DNA of 64,000 bases from Penicillium oxalicum (lineage: Eukaryota > Ascomycota > Eurotiomycetes > Eurotiales > Aspergillaceae): assembly GCF_001723175.1 (NCBI RefSeq), contig NC_064652.1, positions 2,046,001-2,110,000 on the forward strand. Direction: 5' to 3'. This document shows positions 1-13,488 of the stretch, piece by piece. Numbering within the stretch: the first letter of the stretch is position 1; the number at the start of each line of letters is the position of its first letter. The notes under the pieces were generated by a model. That model saw nothing but the letters and a program-made list of their open reading frames with translations. It was not told the DNA's origin and made no database searches. The translations under genes were made by a program, and so were the position numbers.

Positions 1-1206
1 TAGCGCGATTTCGAGATTGGTAAGAGACCCATACTGAATTTCGATTCTGTTTTCGAGCGTAAACCAATTGGAATTTCTTTGTTCGTGGTCCAATCTAGGC
101 TGCAAAACACAGTCATCGATCTTGAAGTCGCAAATCAGACTGCATCGCCAACTGTCGATCCCTCTGTCCACGTGTTTCTGCTTGGGCACTCTATGGGAGG
201 TATTGTGGCTGCCGAAACTCTTCTGCTGGTTGCAAGTGAACAGCCCATTCCGTCTGGAACATCGAGTTCATTGCCCACGGGGGAGACGGAGGCAGAATCG
301 CCGATCCTAGAGCCAGGCACTTTCATGTTTCCCCATGTCCAAGGTGTCTTGGCCTTTGATACTCCGTTCCTCGGGATTGCTCCTGGAGTTGTATCATACG
401 GGGCGGAAGGTCACTATCGCAATGCCACGACAGCCTACAATACTTTCTCGGAGGTTGCAGGACTCTTCGGCTATGGAAAGAATGCGTCGGGCAGCGCAAA
501 TTCCACGTCCCAGCAAGAGGCACCCAAGCCTCTGCCTCCGAGTGCCGATGCAGCAGCAGCCCCGTCGTGGCAGCGCTGGGGCAGATACGCCATGTTTGCT
601 GGAGCAGCCGGCGCAGTGGCAGCCGGTGGTGCCGCTGCTCTCTATTCTCAGAGACAAAATTTGACCGCAGGCTTCACCTGGGTGTCCTCTCATCTCGAAT
701 TTGTCGGTTGTCTGGCGCGGCCATCGGAGCTAAAGCGGCGTCTCGAAGGACTGGTGCGTGTCCAAGAAGATCGTGGAATCCGATCTGTCAATTTTTTCAC
801 CTGCCTCGGAAAAGGTGCCGGGAATCTGGTGGCGGAGACGCAAACGGGTAAGACTTCATTCAGCCAGAAAATTATCCGATCAAAGAACAGGACCTTTTGT
901 TTGCTCCCCGAGGAGGTTGAGCATGGCGAAGGCTCAACTCCAGATGGCCTGAAGTGGACAAAAGCGGTGAACGACCAGGCAAGTGATGAAGTTCAGGCAC
1001 ATGTGAGCATGTTCCTTCCCAAGGACAATCCGGCTTTCTTGGATCTCCTCCGCGAAGCCAGCATGAACTTAGTCTCGTCGATCGACAGAGGCTGGTACGA
1101 TTCCTCCAGTGGACCGGCCGATGTAGAAGATCCTCCTCAGCCAGCCGGTCCCGTGGATGACTTTGTTGCGGATGACGATGTTGTAGTTGTGAAGGGACAA
1201 CGCTGA
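1..1206 (+). CDS. DUF676-type alpha/beta-hydrolase (lipase/serine esterase), 5' truncated by window edge
   Basis: This is the C-terminal part of a putative serine hydrolase; the 5' end lies left of the window. The model is exon 1..19, intron 20..98 (donor GTAAGA, acceptor ATCTAG), exon 99..1206 with stop TGA. Joining the exons gives ...ARFRDW-LQNTVIDLEV, which reads smoothly and fixes the phase. The nucleophile-elbow motif GHSMGG is seen just after a VHVFLL strand, as in DUF676/PGAP1-like lipases. A hydrophobic Ala/Gly-rich segment (AMFAGAAGAVAAGGAAA) follows about 130 residues later and could be a membrane anchor or a buried helix. The C-terminal end is acidic. The substrate is unknown; membrane lipid or GPI-lipid hydrolysis is only inference from the family. 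The gene converges on CHS7. Confidence 0.85.
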
Positions 1207-2114
1207 AAGCATCGGTCCTGCCCCTTTCCCTCTCTTCTTCCCTGATCTTGCCAGAAGAAGCATGTCACCTTCGCCCGCCACTCGAGAATTTGACTTTGAA
1301 TGGCTTCTTACGAATACAACCGGCCGACACAAAACCAGAAACTCTGTGCCAGACAAGCCCTATCATGATTCGCCGAGACCGCAATCACATAGTTTACAGT
1401 GTTCGACGAGGCGTTTCTCTTTCAAGTGACGGGAATGTCCTGATCCGGCCGAACTCTCCATCCAAAGTCTCGATTCAACTGCATCTGAGCGGAAGCATGC
1501 ACGCAGTGGCATTTAAGACTGTGATCTCGTCGATGGCGGGTAAATACTTCTCCGCAAGTAGTATTCAGCAGAGTTTGCCTGAATATTACTAGATTACAGC
1601 CGAAGATTTCCTAGGAGAAAGGTTCCTTGGCTTTGAAAGGATCTCTTCAGACAACAAAAAAAGAAAGACCCGCAATTGCGACGGTGGTAATCACTGGAAT
1701 CGACTAGCACGGCCTCGGCCTCGGCTTTCTCATGTGGAGTTTCAAGATTGCCCGATCACTATACCAGGTTGAATTGACAGCCTGGCTGCGGCGTTTGGCC
1801 GGGCACTAGGGTTCGAAGTGATTGACGGGTGTGGAGAAAGAAAAGGTAGCTGGCTTAGTTTATTAAGCTGGTAATTTGCTGGAGATCCCTTTGGTTGCTC
1901 GGCATGCGATTCCAAGAATCATTTGCCATGGTCATAATGAAGTTGTATATAATATCAGCCTAAAAGGTATTATGTATAGTAGCGCCCTTTGAATACATGG
2001 TCGAAACAGGAGAGGAAAAAATGAACAAAAGGATATGCATCAGAGGAGATGGAAAATCCTCCCATGAATCAGGCTTCCGACTCATCCGAGTCGAGTCTCG
2101 GATGAGCGCCGAGT
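1207..2114. other. Intergenic region between convergent genes
   Basis: Shared 3' flank of the hydrolase gene (plus strand) and CHS7 (minus strand). I see no coding structure. The open stretch at 1248..1592 has no recognisable protein character. Both 3' UTRs and terminators should lie here. Confidence 0.5.
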
Positions 2115-3267
2115 TCAGTAATTATGTCCGTACACCGATTGACGTTGGTGGTACATGCTGGCTGCATACTCGGAGTTGGTGTCTTGGTACATGGTCTGGC
2201 GTCGGTCATCCTCAGCAAGGAGCTCCTTCACTTCCCAGGTGTTGGGTTTTACTCCCACTGAGAACTCCAAATCTTCTTTGGTGATTGAATCCCAGAACTG
2301 CAGATGCAATGTCAGTACAGGAGCCGCTTTTATTGTTGTTGTGGGAGAAGAGCGTAGGAAGTCTTACCTTGTAAACCATCATCACCGCCAGCAAATTGCA
2401 GAAAGTGGCGAAAAAGAGACCATCCAGGTAATGCTGCACATTGTTGCAAATAGTGTCGCTGAATGCGTAGAGTAGGACCTGTCCAATGACGAACACGAGC
2501 AGACCAAAGGCAATATGTCCCAATGGCCAACGGTCGTCGAGAGTGTTGGCCACAAGCAACAATTGCATGACAATGTAGATCGCCACGGCGATAGCATTCA
2601 GAAGGTAGAGCACGATGAACAAGCCCATCGTGTTGGAAGGGCCCAGTCCCCCCCACGACTTGAAGGTCATGAGGGCGATGATGAAGGTCAAAGCGAACAT
2701 GACGGCCGAGCTAATTCGGACCAGCCAGACCGAAAGGGCGGTGCCATCTTCGTACAATTGAAACCCTACGAAACCGTTGACCAACAGGCATGCGCAGAGA
2801 GCGGATGTGAGGCCACTTTGAACGGCTACAAAGTATGGGAAGGGACCACTTCGTGGCGGCACGACACCCGCATCGATAACGAGTGTGAAAATGGTGAGTG
2901 CGAGATAGATATAGAAGAATGTAATGATTTCCTTGCGGCCTAAGGGGGTCCGACATCAGAGATTAGCGCGTCTGGACAGATACCGGAGGTCGATTTGCAA
3001 CAACCAGGACGACATGAGTGGACACGAACCAACGGCAGTGAACTTGGATCGAATATGCAGAATCATAATCACCGTCATGGCCAACGCCAGGATATGCATG
3101 AATGAGGCTGCACCCTCAAAGATCACGGTATTCGCAACTTCAATGTTTCGCGCATAGCAGTTCGAGATGATGCCCGTGGCCCCGGAGATGGATGACGCTG
3201 GGCCTACGAGGAGGCATAGCGGCAAGGGAGTCTTCTCGCATATTGAGTTGAAATCACCGAACCCCAT
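2115..3267 (-). CDS. CHS7: Chitin synthase export chaperone Chs7
   Basis: Three exons on the minus strand: 3267..3030, 2939..2368 and 2297..2115 (introns of 90 and 70 nt, GTTCGT...TTAG and GTAAGA...GCAG). Both junctions keep frame (AVG-RKE and MVYK-FWDS), giving 330 residues, the usual Chs7 length. Family hallmarks are visible: an N-terminal FGDFNSICEK, a NCYARN segment, LYEDGTALSVWL, WPLGHIAFG and CNNVQHYLDGLFFATFCN, with about seven hydrophobic spans. Chs7 is a polytopic ER protein needed for exit of a class IV chitin synthase (Chs3 in yeast), so it acts in cell-wall synthesis. The start is the ATG before GFGDFN. An in-frame ATG lies 16 codons upstream but the preceding residues do not look like the family. 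The function is firm from sequence; regulation is not visible. Confidence 0.95.
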
Positions 3268-5200
3268 GATGTCTGGCGATCGAGTTGAGGAATGCGATAA
3301 CTGGGGAGTAGCCAATCTCTCTGCGTGTTATGGTGGGCGGTCACCGAGCGAAAGGATTGTCGAACGGGTGTCTCCACAACAACGGGAGGGTTTGGTGGAA
3401 TGGCGGGGAGAGGGAGACCACGGGGCGTGCGCGATAGTCGCTGGAACGACAGTGAAACGAGTGACACTGAAGGATCTCCAAACAACTTGATCCGTTGATG
3501 CTCAAACCTCAGTTACGATGAGATCGGTTCTCAGAGGAGTAGCAAGCGAGTGGTGCACCCAGTCGCGATCGACAGCCTCCGTTGTGAGACTTCTGGTCGG
3601 CGAAAAAAGCGGATCAAGTCACGGGATCTAATCTCCTCTAGTGGAACGACTTGAAGTCAGTCCCGAGTGTCGTTGCTATTTTTGGAATTGGCGGCTAGTC
3701 CGATGGATCCCCAAGTGATTTGGAGATCCTGGACCGGGCCGTCTTGCGGCCGATACCTGAAACCATATTCGGGTCCTCAACAGCTTGTCGATGTTGGCCA
3801 ACACAGGCGTCTCATCATCACAGATATCTTCGAGCCTTGTACCATGACCTTACTTCATAGCTCAACCTCCAATCCAAGCCGCAGGGCTCATTGTGACGGC
3901 CTGTAATCCATGATCAGGCCATAGTATGAGCAGCCGATGTCAAAACTCCCGAGGTATTCTCATATTCAAGAATACCATGTCAGCTGATCAAGAGCTCCCT
4001 ACACTAGATGACGGGCACTCAAAGCAAAATGTCAATAGATGTGTAACGATCACCTTGTGGGGGGGGTCTTATATACATCGGTGCTCTACGATCCGCGCTA
4101 GAGCGTACCGCCGCAAAGGAACCTGGCCGGCTGGTACGACCTGCAGGAAGGGGGATGCCCTAGTGGTGCAACAATCTCTATCTAATAGGTCCGACTGGAA
4201 GATTCATTGCTGAATAAGCTTATCTCAAATTCTAATCTGCGGGCGGGTAAAGGGATTCTATTCGATCAGGCTTATTATCACGATTGCAATTTGACCAGGC
4301 GCCGACAGACCTTACCGGAGTTTCACAGACGAATCACTTATGTGCCGGTCTGGCGTTGACCCGGTCCATGGTCCTTCTCTCCGAGGACTCGGACCTATGC
4401 CCTCTGAGGTCGAGCATAGTGGGGGACATCAATCCATAGAGTTTGCACGACCTGCGCACGATTTGTCAATTGGCGAGTCCAGTGTTCTATTTGACAGGAC
4501 CCTGGTCCTCTTGGGACCCACGATAGCCACGAGTGGCTAGCGAGGATTGAAACTGCCGCTTAGATTTGTCCTGCGCGCTGGGCGTTGGTGAATGATGACA
4601 GCCTGTTGGCGTCTAGCCAGATTCATTCCGGATATCAACTCTCCGGTTAGACTGTCCGTGTAGGGTCACAGGGTGTCTTGCAGGGCCGAGCATGTGTTTT
4701 TCGTGCAATGAGCCATAGGGTGGTTCTCTTGTTGTCTAGATCAGCCTATTTTCTGCAATCACAGTACAGCGCTTGGAAAGATAGCCGACCCGAGTCACGG
4801 AGTCGTCGACGTAAATTCGGATTTGCGAGGGCTTGACACCTCAGTTTCGAGGTCATTCTCGTAGTATTCATAGCATGCAAACGATACGCATTGATCATAC
4901 CGAGTCGAGGCAACGCTGTTGTGAGAAGGTGTCGACGGGGATGAACGCAATCACTTGACGCCATTCGTGACCACGTCAAGCGGCTGTCCTATTGACTTGA
5001 GTCTTTCAGACTTTGTGCTCTGCACTCAATATTCATTCATCCCTACTGGAACTGGGTCGACGGAGTACTCAGGGATTGACCAACTCGGCAGATGTTCGGT
5101 ATACCCAAACGGGTCAAGATTGTCTAGTCCTTCGTTTGATCGATGGCTAATCGCACCGATTCGGATATTACTCCGGATCTTGTTGCCAAGCTTATTGAGA
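3268..5200. other. Upstream flank of CHS7; no gene seen
   Basis: The first few hundred bases should hold the CHS7 promoter. Short open stretches occur on both strands, but none shows spliceable structure or a recognisable domain. I see no tRNA or repeat. Confidence 0.4.
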
Positions 5201-8200
5201 GTCAGGTGTTTGCAGCATCTTGTTTGTTCATTTTGTTCATTTTGTGTTTATTTTCTTTTATTCTCTTTTGATTTAACACCGAGTGCACACCTAGAGAATC
5301 CGAAGATCTTCGGTATCGGGGCCACAATCTCATCACCACATGAAATGATGATTGCCCGTATCCACTGCGGTATTTGTTTCTCACGGCCACTCATGATCTT
5401 CGATCCTTTTGGTTTTTTATTTTTTTTTCTGTCGCATGTGATCCGGTTTCACATAGGGTGATCGTGAGAAGGCTCTGGCACGAATGCAACGGGCGTAGGT
5501 TATACATGACGATCGATAGACTGGATGACGGGCCACGTGTGAGTGAAAGTTGAGTTGAGAAGTCCGCGTGTACCTCGAACGAAATGAGGATCTTTTCCTC
5601 CCGAGTCAACTCCAACGTCCCTCCTGCTTTCATGCCTGGTCCATGGGGCATCCTAGACCTATCATCTCGTGTGATAGGCGAGCAAGTCCTCGATGAGGGT
5701 CGACCATCGCTGATCGCCTTCATCAGTCCGGATCAATTCCCGGTCGGCTAGCGTTGGGTGTGCATTTCAAGCTGGCACTCGTAATTCCATCTTGACCCAA
5801 CGGCTCCGTTCCACTCAATTAAGCCCCGAAACCCGCAGCACACGACCCGCTTTTTCTTTTGTGGCATTTATCCAGTCTTCGTATCCGCCCAGACGCCATA
5901 CGGCATTCGGCCTCTGGGCCGGGTTCCCAGGACTCGAGTCTACAGAAATTCACAGAACCAGAACTCGCCCCCCCCAACGGACTAGAGCGAATGTGGATGC
6001 CCACCTTTCTCCTCACGCGGAATAGCCCGCATCGATTGCTCCCCCTTCCCGCGGGGGTTCGTCCAGCCATCGTTGGAACTCCAAACCCGTGAAGAGATCC
6101 GTCGAGGCGGGAGGTGTGAGAATGGGAAATCTCGTTATCTGGAACTTGCAGTGGAACTAGGAGAAGCTCGGAACAGCAGCCTCCTTGGAGGAGTTAGACT
6201 ACCGGGGAGGAGGTCATGGATGTGAGAGAAGAGGACCGCTGTGTAGGTCCATCCTCATAGTGGATTCCTTCCCATGGTGGGTTTGTTCCTTTTCCCAACT
6301 CTCACGAACGGTCTCTTCAAGTTTTTATTTTCTTTTTTTCTTTTTTCCATTGTTTTTATGCTTTTTGAGTTTTCCTCAGTTGTAATTTTATTTTTCAGTT
6401 TCCTTTTCCTTATTTTGTTCTGAAGCAACAGCCGACTGATGACACTCTGACCAGGATCGGGACCTGGTACTTCTCTTTGCCCCCCCCCCCCCCCCCCCCC
6501 CCGTTTCCCCCCCGGGTTCTGGAACTCCTGGCGTGCAAAAAGAATTAAATTGTAAATTGGCTTCTCTTGACAACGAGGAAGAAAGTTTTTCTTCTTTCCC
6601 TTTTGTATGTGTGACCCGTTTCATCATTGCTCGGGTGGCTTGATGGCACCACAAACATTCATAAGGCCCGTTTCATCGTCCTCTCCGATCCGACGGGCAA
6701 AAGCTCAGGATTTTCTTGCCATTGTCACTTGAAAGACGATGCATGTTTCTCATTCCACTCTTCACTCTTCATACTCGAGACAAGAACCCGTCCAGCCTCT
6801 GTGGAATCGCTCTCTGATCCATTTCCATTCAACACCACGTCAGTTCCGTGACTGTGCCTCCATCTCTCTGGCCGCCGAAGACGATCCTCACCATCGTACA
6901 GCATGTGCAACTACTACAAGAACTACTACATCTACAGCACCTGTCAGAATCCGGCGGCGCATTTTCTGCGCACCACTCTCGATGGCAACAAAGACACGCG
7001 CTGCTCGGACAGTCCGCATGATCGGTTCATCGTCATCGTGGGTAAATGTCTACTCTGTGGACGCTGATCTCCATCCGGAGTCCTGAATGATCCCGTCGGG
7101 AACGTCCCTCTTCGGCTTGATACCTTTTGCCACCACGATCGGGCAGAGGGAGCTTAAATGTTTCCACGTTCTTGGCCCGCTCCCCAATCTCGCCGTCCCA
7201 CTCGTTTACGAGTCCAGAGTCTAGAGAGTTTTTCCGTTGACAGCGTTCAATCTTGTCCGCCCGGCCGCTCGTAACGATCTCTGGAGCAAGACCAACCTCC
7301 ACAACCACCGCCGCAACCCACCTCTCCCTCCGTCCTCGCCCAAGTGCCTCAATTGGGAAGACCTGATACCAAACGCATCACAAAACAAAAGAGAAGAGAA
7401 AGAAGGAGAAGCAGTGAAAGAAAGAACGAACCCCCTTTTCCCTCCTGAACAGCACCCCAATTTCAAGTTGGGGTCGATCCTGTCTTTCAGCTTTCAGACT
7501 GGCCCTTGGGTGTTGAAAATGCGACACGACCATCCCGATACGATCCTGGCGATCGAGCACACATTTTTCACAATCTCGTTTCGTTCTGTTTTTCTGTATT
7601 TTTTTTGGTTTTCTAGTTTTTGGGAAGGTCAGTTCCACTTGGATTTAAACTTTGAGAGCCCTGGCAGTGTCAGGAGTCTGTTTCGGAGGAGGGCGTTGGT
7701 CCAATGGACCTGAATTGGCTTTGGGACCTTTCCGAATGGGCTCAGGTACTGCTGCAGTTATCCATTGGAGAATTGTACAATGACTTTTGTTGTCCGCTTG
7801 TGACGTACAATTTGTGCACTGGTCGCAAGAGTGGGTAATTTTATACTTGTCTGGCGGTATCTGGGCCGGATCTGGTGTTGAATGGAGAATTCTTCTGGAA
7901 GGAATTGCCTTGTTCTCGAGTCCACCTTGTTGTGCTGATGTGCAGGGAGATTTCCTTTTTGGGTGCCGCGCAGAGAAATGCATTCACGGCGGTGGTAAAG
8001 CTGCATTAGGATTTGACATGAATAATGGATATTGTGTTTTTTTGCCCTTGAGCTTGACACTTGAATCTCAACTCATGTGTTGTTCAATTTTTGATCATTC
8101 TCCTCTTCAACCCTGATCTCTAGCTGGAGGAACTCGAGACCTCGACGTTGGTGGTGCATACTCGGTACTTACTATCTCCCGTCTATGTTGATCTGACTCA

Positions 8201-11200
8201 TCTATTCACGCCAGGAGTTGGATTTTTTTTCTTTTCCCACTTGGCTCCGAGCAAATAGTCAAAGGCAAATACAAAATACCATATAAATGAATCTCCCAGA
8301 TTCGTCATCGTCCGTCATGACTCGATCATTCAAACAACCTACACCACTCCCGTGCAGTCCCATCTCTTCATCCATTGGCACATGTTTCTCCAAATCGTCG
8401 CCTACGCACGGGGCCCCCAACGTTGTGATTATGAACCAGGCTCTAGGCTGCAGCCGCTGCAGCCGACACGGATGTACCATGCAAGTGCAAGGATGATCAG
8501 GATTCCCTGCGACCTCGAAGCTTTTTGTTGGTCCGGCCGAGTTCACATTCGCGGGCCATCTCCTTATCAATCCAGGCTAGTCCTCAGTCCGCACGATCCA
8601 TGTTTCTTCTTCTGTTTTTTTTTCTTTCTCTCACTTTTTTTTTCAATTTCCGAAATTCCGGTCTCTTTGGTGTGTGGAGGACATACATCTGCCGATACTC
8701 ATCTTTTTTCCATCCAAAACCTGCAGACATGATGGGTCTGGATTTTGATACTCATGGATAGAGAGACTCGGGGTTGGATTATACTCCACAAATAACACCC
8801 CTTTCCCTCTTATATTTTTTTTTCTTACTATGGTCTCTCTCAGGCTTTCCTTTTTCTTTCCATATCTAGAGAGAGAAAAAAAGAGCAATCTCGTCTGCCT
8901 GCAGTGACCCGGAGAGTACCGACACCCCTCCGTTCAGGACAGGAGGGCAGGACCCCTCCTGGTTGTGCGCTGCGTCAAACGCCAAGTCTCGTCTGACACC
9001 CTTGCAAAGACAAGCTCGTATGGCTTTGCCCTCCGGGCTGTGATCGCACGTACCGTCCAGGGTATTCCCGTCCAGGGAAATGCCGATCGACTCGATCCGT
9101 AGAGTCCAAGTCCAGGGCTGACGGGATCGTTTCATGGACCTCGGTTCCCCCTGCCCCCTCTCCTCTCTTCACTCTCATTCAAGCAAGAAATTGTTTGTCT
9201 GTCCGGTACATTCTTGTCAAGTTTCTACCGCTCAATATCTTTTCTCATTGGGTACTTTCGAGAGTGGTGTTTCTTGGTCGTTTCTTCATTATCCTCTTTT
9301 GACTTTATTTTTTTTAAACTTTTCTTTCTCTTTGTTTTTCTCTTGTTGTTGATTCGTCGGGGCTTTACTGTTCGTGTTTGCTGCTACATATTGATTGCCG
9401 ATTCCGCTCTCTCTCTCGTTCTCTCTCTCTATCTCTCTGTCCGACTCGCCGGACGATGAGAAAAATAATGACTGATGTGATCTGTGGTTTTGTTTCACCT
9501 TTTTCCTTGTTCACACCTCCATGACTTCCACGGCTGAATAGGGAAAAGGCCCCCAGGGTACCTGTTGGATGTAGGTACCACTCCCAACAAAAGAATCACC
9601 CGCGGGGGCTGCTCGTCAGGCACAGACGGATACTGTCGGAGCTTGTTTGTCCACCGAAGGTCTCGTGTAGCCCTCGAAATTCTGGCAGTCAAGGCTGATC
9701 TGACCCACTGCTCGAGCCCTCGCATGATAGTAAAATTATCATGAGTAGTCGCAGCTTCTTGATGTGGATGACTGAGAGCGGATGGGCAAAACAGTGTACT
9801 CAGGAACAGAAACGGTAGGTCCAAGGTGCGCGTCCTCTCCTGTCATGAGTGCACATCATATCTCCCGATACGATCATCAGATGTTGAGTCGAAGTAGTTT
9901 CCCCAGCATTTTCTGTAGTAGTGTTATTGATCGTCTTTTTTTGTTTTTCTCGCGCCTCGTGCAGTGGCCCCCCCGTCCCCCCTTAGCCAAGTCGGTACCT
10001 CCCGATACTCGAAACCCCAGCGTTGGAACATCGTTCGCCTGCACGGCCGGGCTGCGTTGTCTCCATTTGTGTTGACATACATATGCCATGCTGCAGCTCG
10101 GGTTCTTTCAACACCGGACCCTTCCCAAGTTTCGGCTTTTGATTTATTTAATGGCTTTCTTTTTATAAATAGGCAAAAGAGCCAAAGAACAAAACAAAAC
10201 AAAACCTGGACAGACTATTCCCGCTCCTGTCGTCAGTGATTGCAGGAAGATCTCTGTCCGATAAAACTACGTGCATGAGCACTGCAGACTGCAGAGTGCA
10301 GAAATACTCCCTCTCTCCAACATGGAATCAAAAGAGACTGCTGAAAGTCAAAATTTTCTCCAATGTAGACCCCTCTCCCCCTTACTCCATTTCTTCTCCA
10401 ACCTAATTAGCAATTTCGACAAAATAGCCGGGAATCCATCATTTTTTCTAGCCAGGGGGGAAATGAGAGTATGCATGAGTGCTAGAGAGAGTGAAAATAT
10501 TAAAAAGGAGAACACAAAAAAAAGAAACCAAAGTAGACCAAAAGCTTGACCTCTTCGAAACGAGCAATGAGCGTCATGGTTGAGGTAAGGTTGGGCGACC
10601 AGTACAATCTTTTTTGTTTTTTTGTTTGTTTAAAAAAGATGAAAATAAAAAAGATAATCAAAGAAGAAATCCCGGTTCCACCAGATAGTGTCTGGTAGGT
10701 AGTAATTAATAGGCACAGGAGTATATGTCCTCTGACCCGGGACCAGGTGAAATGCCGGCACGGGCTCGATAGTAGAGACCAGCTAGCTGGACTGGACAGT
10801 ATTGAATTTTTGAAACATATGAGCCCCGGTCCTTAACGGTCGATTCTATAGTTTACTCTCCTGTGAGTACTTCCGATATAGTGACGGAGTAGCAACCCAT
10901 TCTCCTGGAATGAGACACCGCACATCTACAATGTATTGAGATGCCCCTCTTTAGACAAGCCATTACGCACATTCTCGCGGCCTTTCTTTTGAAAAAGAAA
11001 AAGAAAACCCCCATCACGGGGTAATGGTCCAGCGAGAATGAACAAGGTAGTTCCTTGACAGACTAGATCCGATACCTAAGAGACGGGAGCGAAGAGACCC
11101 GACCCCAACTCTAAATGTATATCCAGTTTTACCTAGGACTTCCTAGTCACCCATTAACTACCCTACAAGAGACCAAAGCCATGGCAAGTGACGCAAGTTC

Positions 11201-12790
11201 CCCGCGATTAAACCACACCCCATCAATCACGGTATACACAGCTTCTAATCCCGCTGACCTCGTGGACCAATTATTTCTCGAATCCGCACCCACCCCTTCC
11301 AGCGCTCTACCCGGGCCGGGCTGGGCGAAAAAAAAAAGAGAAAAAAAAAAGAAAGAAAGATCCCTACTGTTCTATGAGCAAGAGCCGGATTCTTGATGCG
11401 GAGAAGGCCATGACTGTATGCCGTGTCGGATGCTCATTGGTCATTGTGTGCTCGGGGGAAATTAATTGACTAGTCTAGACTTGAAGAGATTGTCGAAGAG
11501 GATCAAGGTATTGAGATTGTCAAGGTGAGATGGAGGAAAGGTTGGAGGTTTCGTGTGCTTTGTTGCGTGGGCGATGATGAATATAAAGTTTTATTTTATT
11601 TTTACTTCTATTTTTTTAATATTTTTTATATTATTCCCCGGTGTCAGATTTTCATTGAAGATCACCGGTTTGATTCCAGAGATAAGGCTGGAGGAGGGGG
11701 TGGCCGAGAGGACGCGGATATTAATGTACTGCTAGTGGATAGTACGAGAAACTTAAGTAGAGACCCCGTAAAAAGTCTCTGACCAATACACGGATCCAGC
11801 TTGTCCCGTCATCTTCCATCATGCTATCACCAAAAGTGGAAAATCAAAAATCCTCAGCGCTATCCAGATCCTCGACAGTAATACCAAGCGACCCTTTGGT
11901 ATTCATTGGCCATGAGGCTAGTGCAAGAGGGAAAATCCCTAATAGCCAAGAATATTTGACGCGTCATAGCGCCGTGGGCGATCTTCAATTTGGACCCTGC
12001 GTCAACCAGTCAGGGTCTGCGGGAATTGCAAAAAACGACAGGGACAGGCTCCGTTTGTAAGATTGGCAGACGGGATGGATCGCCAAAGAGCAAATAAAAC
12101 AATTAAGCGGTCGTGAAGAGTATATACCAATGAATCCGTCCAGCAGGCTGCATTGGTGCAAGGATGCCAGCCCAGTGGGAAGGTAGTACTCCACTTCCGT
12201 AGGTAAGTAGGTAAGATGGACAAGTTTCAAGATTTTCGTGCGAGAGATGGGCAACTTCATGATCAGCTTGGGGGAAAGCTCAGAGTCGATCTCTGCTCTC
12301 TGGTCTGAGTCGAGATTAGACGAGTTGGGAAACAGACTGAATGAATCCTCAAACTTGATAAAACCCCCAAGATTCTTCCGGGGTTAGTAGCAAACGCGCA
12401 AGATTTCATTTCAATGCGTGCTCTAAGTAAATATTTCGGAATACGTTCAAGGCCTCCGTGGGATCGCTTCCAGCGGAGTAGATTTCAAGTCAAAGATGCT
12501 CGTGTCGACTTCCTATCAACTCCATTTCATCCTCAGCTGCAAAGCATACATACAAAAAAACAATAGGTATATTTATACAGCAATTTGGTTTCTCATAGAT
12601 CTTTCACTCACATTCTCTCTTGATTATGTTTCTCTGCTCACTACCATCGTCAACGACAAGTATGCCCTTCGTTCAAATACCCATATGCCAACCGCGCATA
12701 GTCCTTACGCACCCTCTCACCTCAAGCAGCTGTAGATCCTCCGATCCAACGAACAAAATGCCAAAATAGTTTTCGAGACGGAAAGTCCGA
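5201..12790. other. Gene-poor block with CT-rich plus-strand tracts
   Basis: About 7.6 kb without a supportable protein gene. Pyrimidine-rich tracts recur on the plus strand (around 5220-5440, 6320-6420, 7560-7620, 8590-8650, 8810-8880, 9300-9480 and 9930-9960). Purine-rich tracts take over from about 10500 to 11370. CT-rich blocks are common in fungal promoters and 5' leaders, so an unannotated long leader or non-coding transcript is possible, but nothing here proves transcription. Confidence 0.35.
6480..6502. repeat. 23-nt C homopolymer
   Basis: An uninterrupted run of 23 C, followed closely by two shorter C runs (around 6506 and 6510). It lies in the gene-poor CT-rich block. Runs of this length are unstable and hard to sequence, so the exact length is doubtful. 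Confidence 0.9.
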
Positions 12791-13212
12791 TTGTCGGGTG
12801 CCTGGATTCTCACTGCACTTTTTAAACAGACTCTTTCTTGCCTGGCTCTGAGGGGTCGTGTATCGCTTGTTGGGTTTTTCGCAGGGTTCAAGATGGATGA
12901 GCAACCTGATGTCCTTGGACCCGTGTTACTCAAGAGTGCCATATTAAAGTTTGTCAATTTCCAGCCTGCTCTACACCCCCGGGTGACTACAACTTGTTTG
13001 ATTGGGGCGCTAGAACCCTCTTCAAATTTAGGGGAATGACGCCGGGCTCAAAGTCTGATCTACAGAACTTATGCCACTTTCTAGAAGAGAAGGCAGTTCA
13101 TCTGGAGCCTGTGATGGACGATACCATTTTTTCATTTGAAGATTCAAGGGTTGCATTTGATTACGTTTATGCTGCCAAGCACATGGGCAAGGTAGTCATC
13201 AAAATCCAATGA
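12791..13212 (+). pseudogene. 3' remnant of a zinc-type alcohol dehydrogenase / quinone oxidoreductase
   Basis: Two coding blocks join across a plausible intron (12949..13031, GTTTGT...TTTAG): frame 2 up to 12948, then 13032..13212 ending in TGA. The product reads GRVSLVGFFAG...DVLGPVLLKSAILK-GMTPGSKSDLQNL...FSFEDSRVAFDYVYAAKHMGKVVIKIQ. This matches the end of the NAD(P)-binding domain and the C-terminal substrate-domain strand of medium-chain dehydrogenases, which typically end in FEDA..AF.Y....H.GKVVI. Upstream of about 12800 the match disappears: there is no zinc-binding region, no GxGxxG motif and no start codon. I read it as a decayed fragment about 105 residues long out of the usual 340 or so. 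The family call is by eye but the final 45 residues are characteristic. Confidence 0.65.
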
Positions 13213-13488
13213 CAGATAAATCAGTGCAACGCGTGATGTGCAAGACATCCAAATGTTGATCTTTGACCCTATGGTAATTACGAGATTTTTGCCGACGTCG
13301 AGATCAGTTCACCAACGTACCTTGGTGTCCAAATTCATATCCCGTGCCGCACACATTGCTGGGCGGCTGGACAGTAGTTCTTGTTGGTTGAGAGATGGGA
13401 AGTAAGCCACAGGGGGAATCTAATTCACAATCAATTCTCTCAACCAACGCCTATGAGTGTAACTAGATAATGCGATTTTTTACATGAA

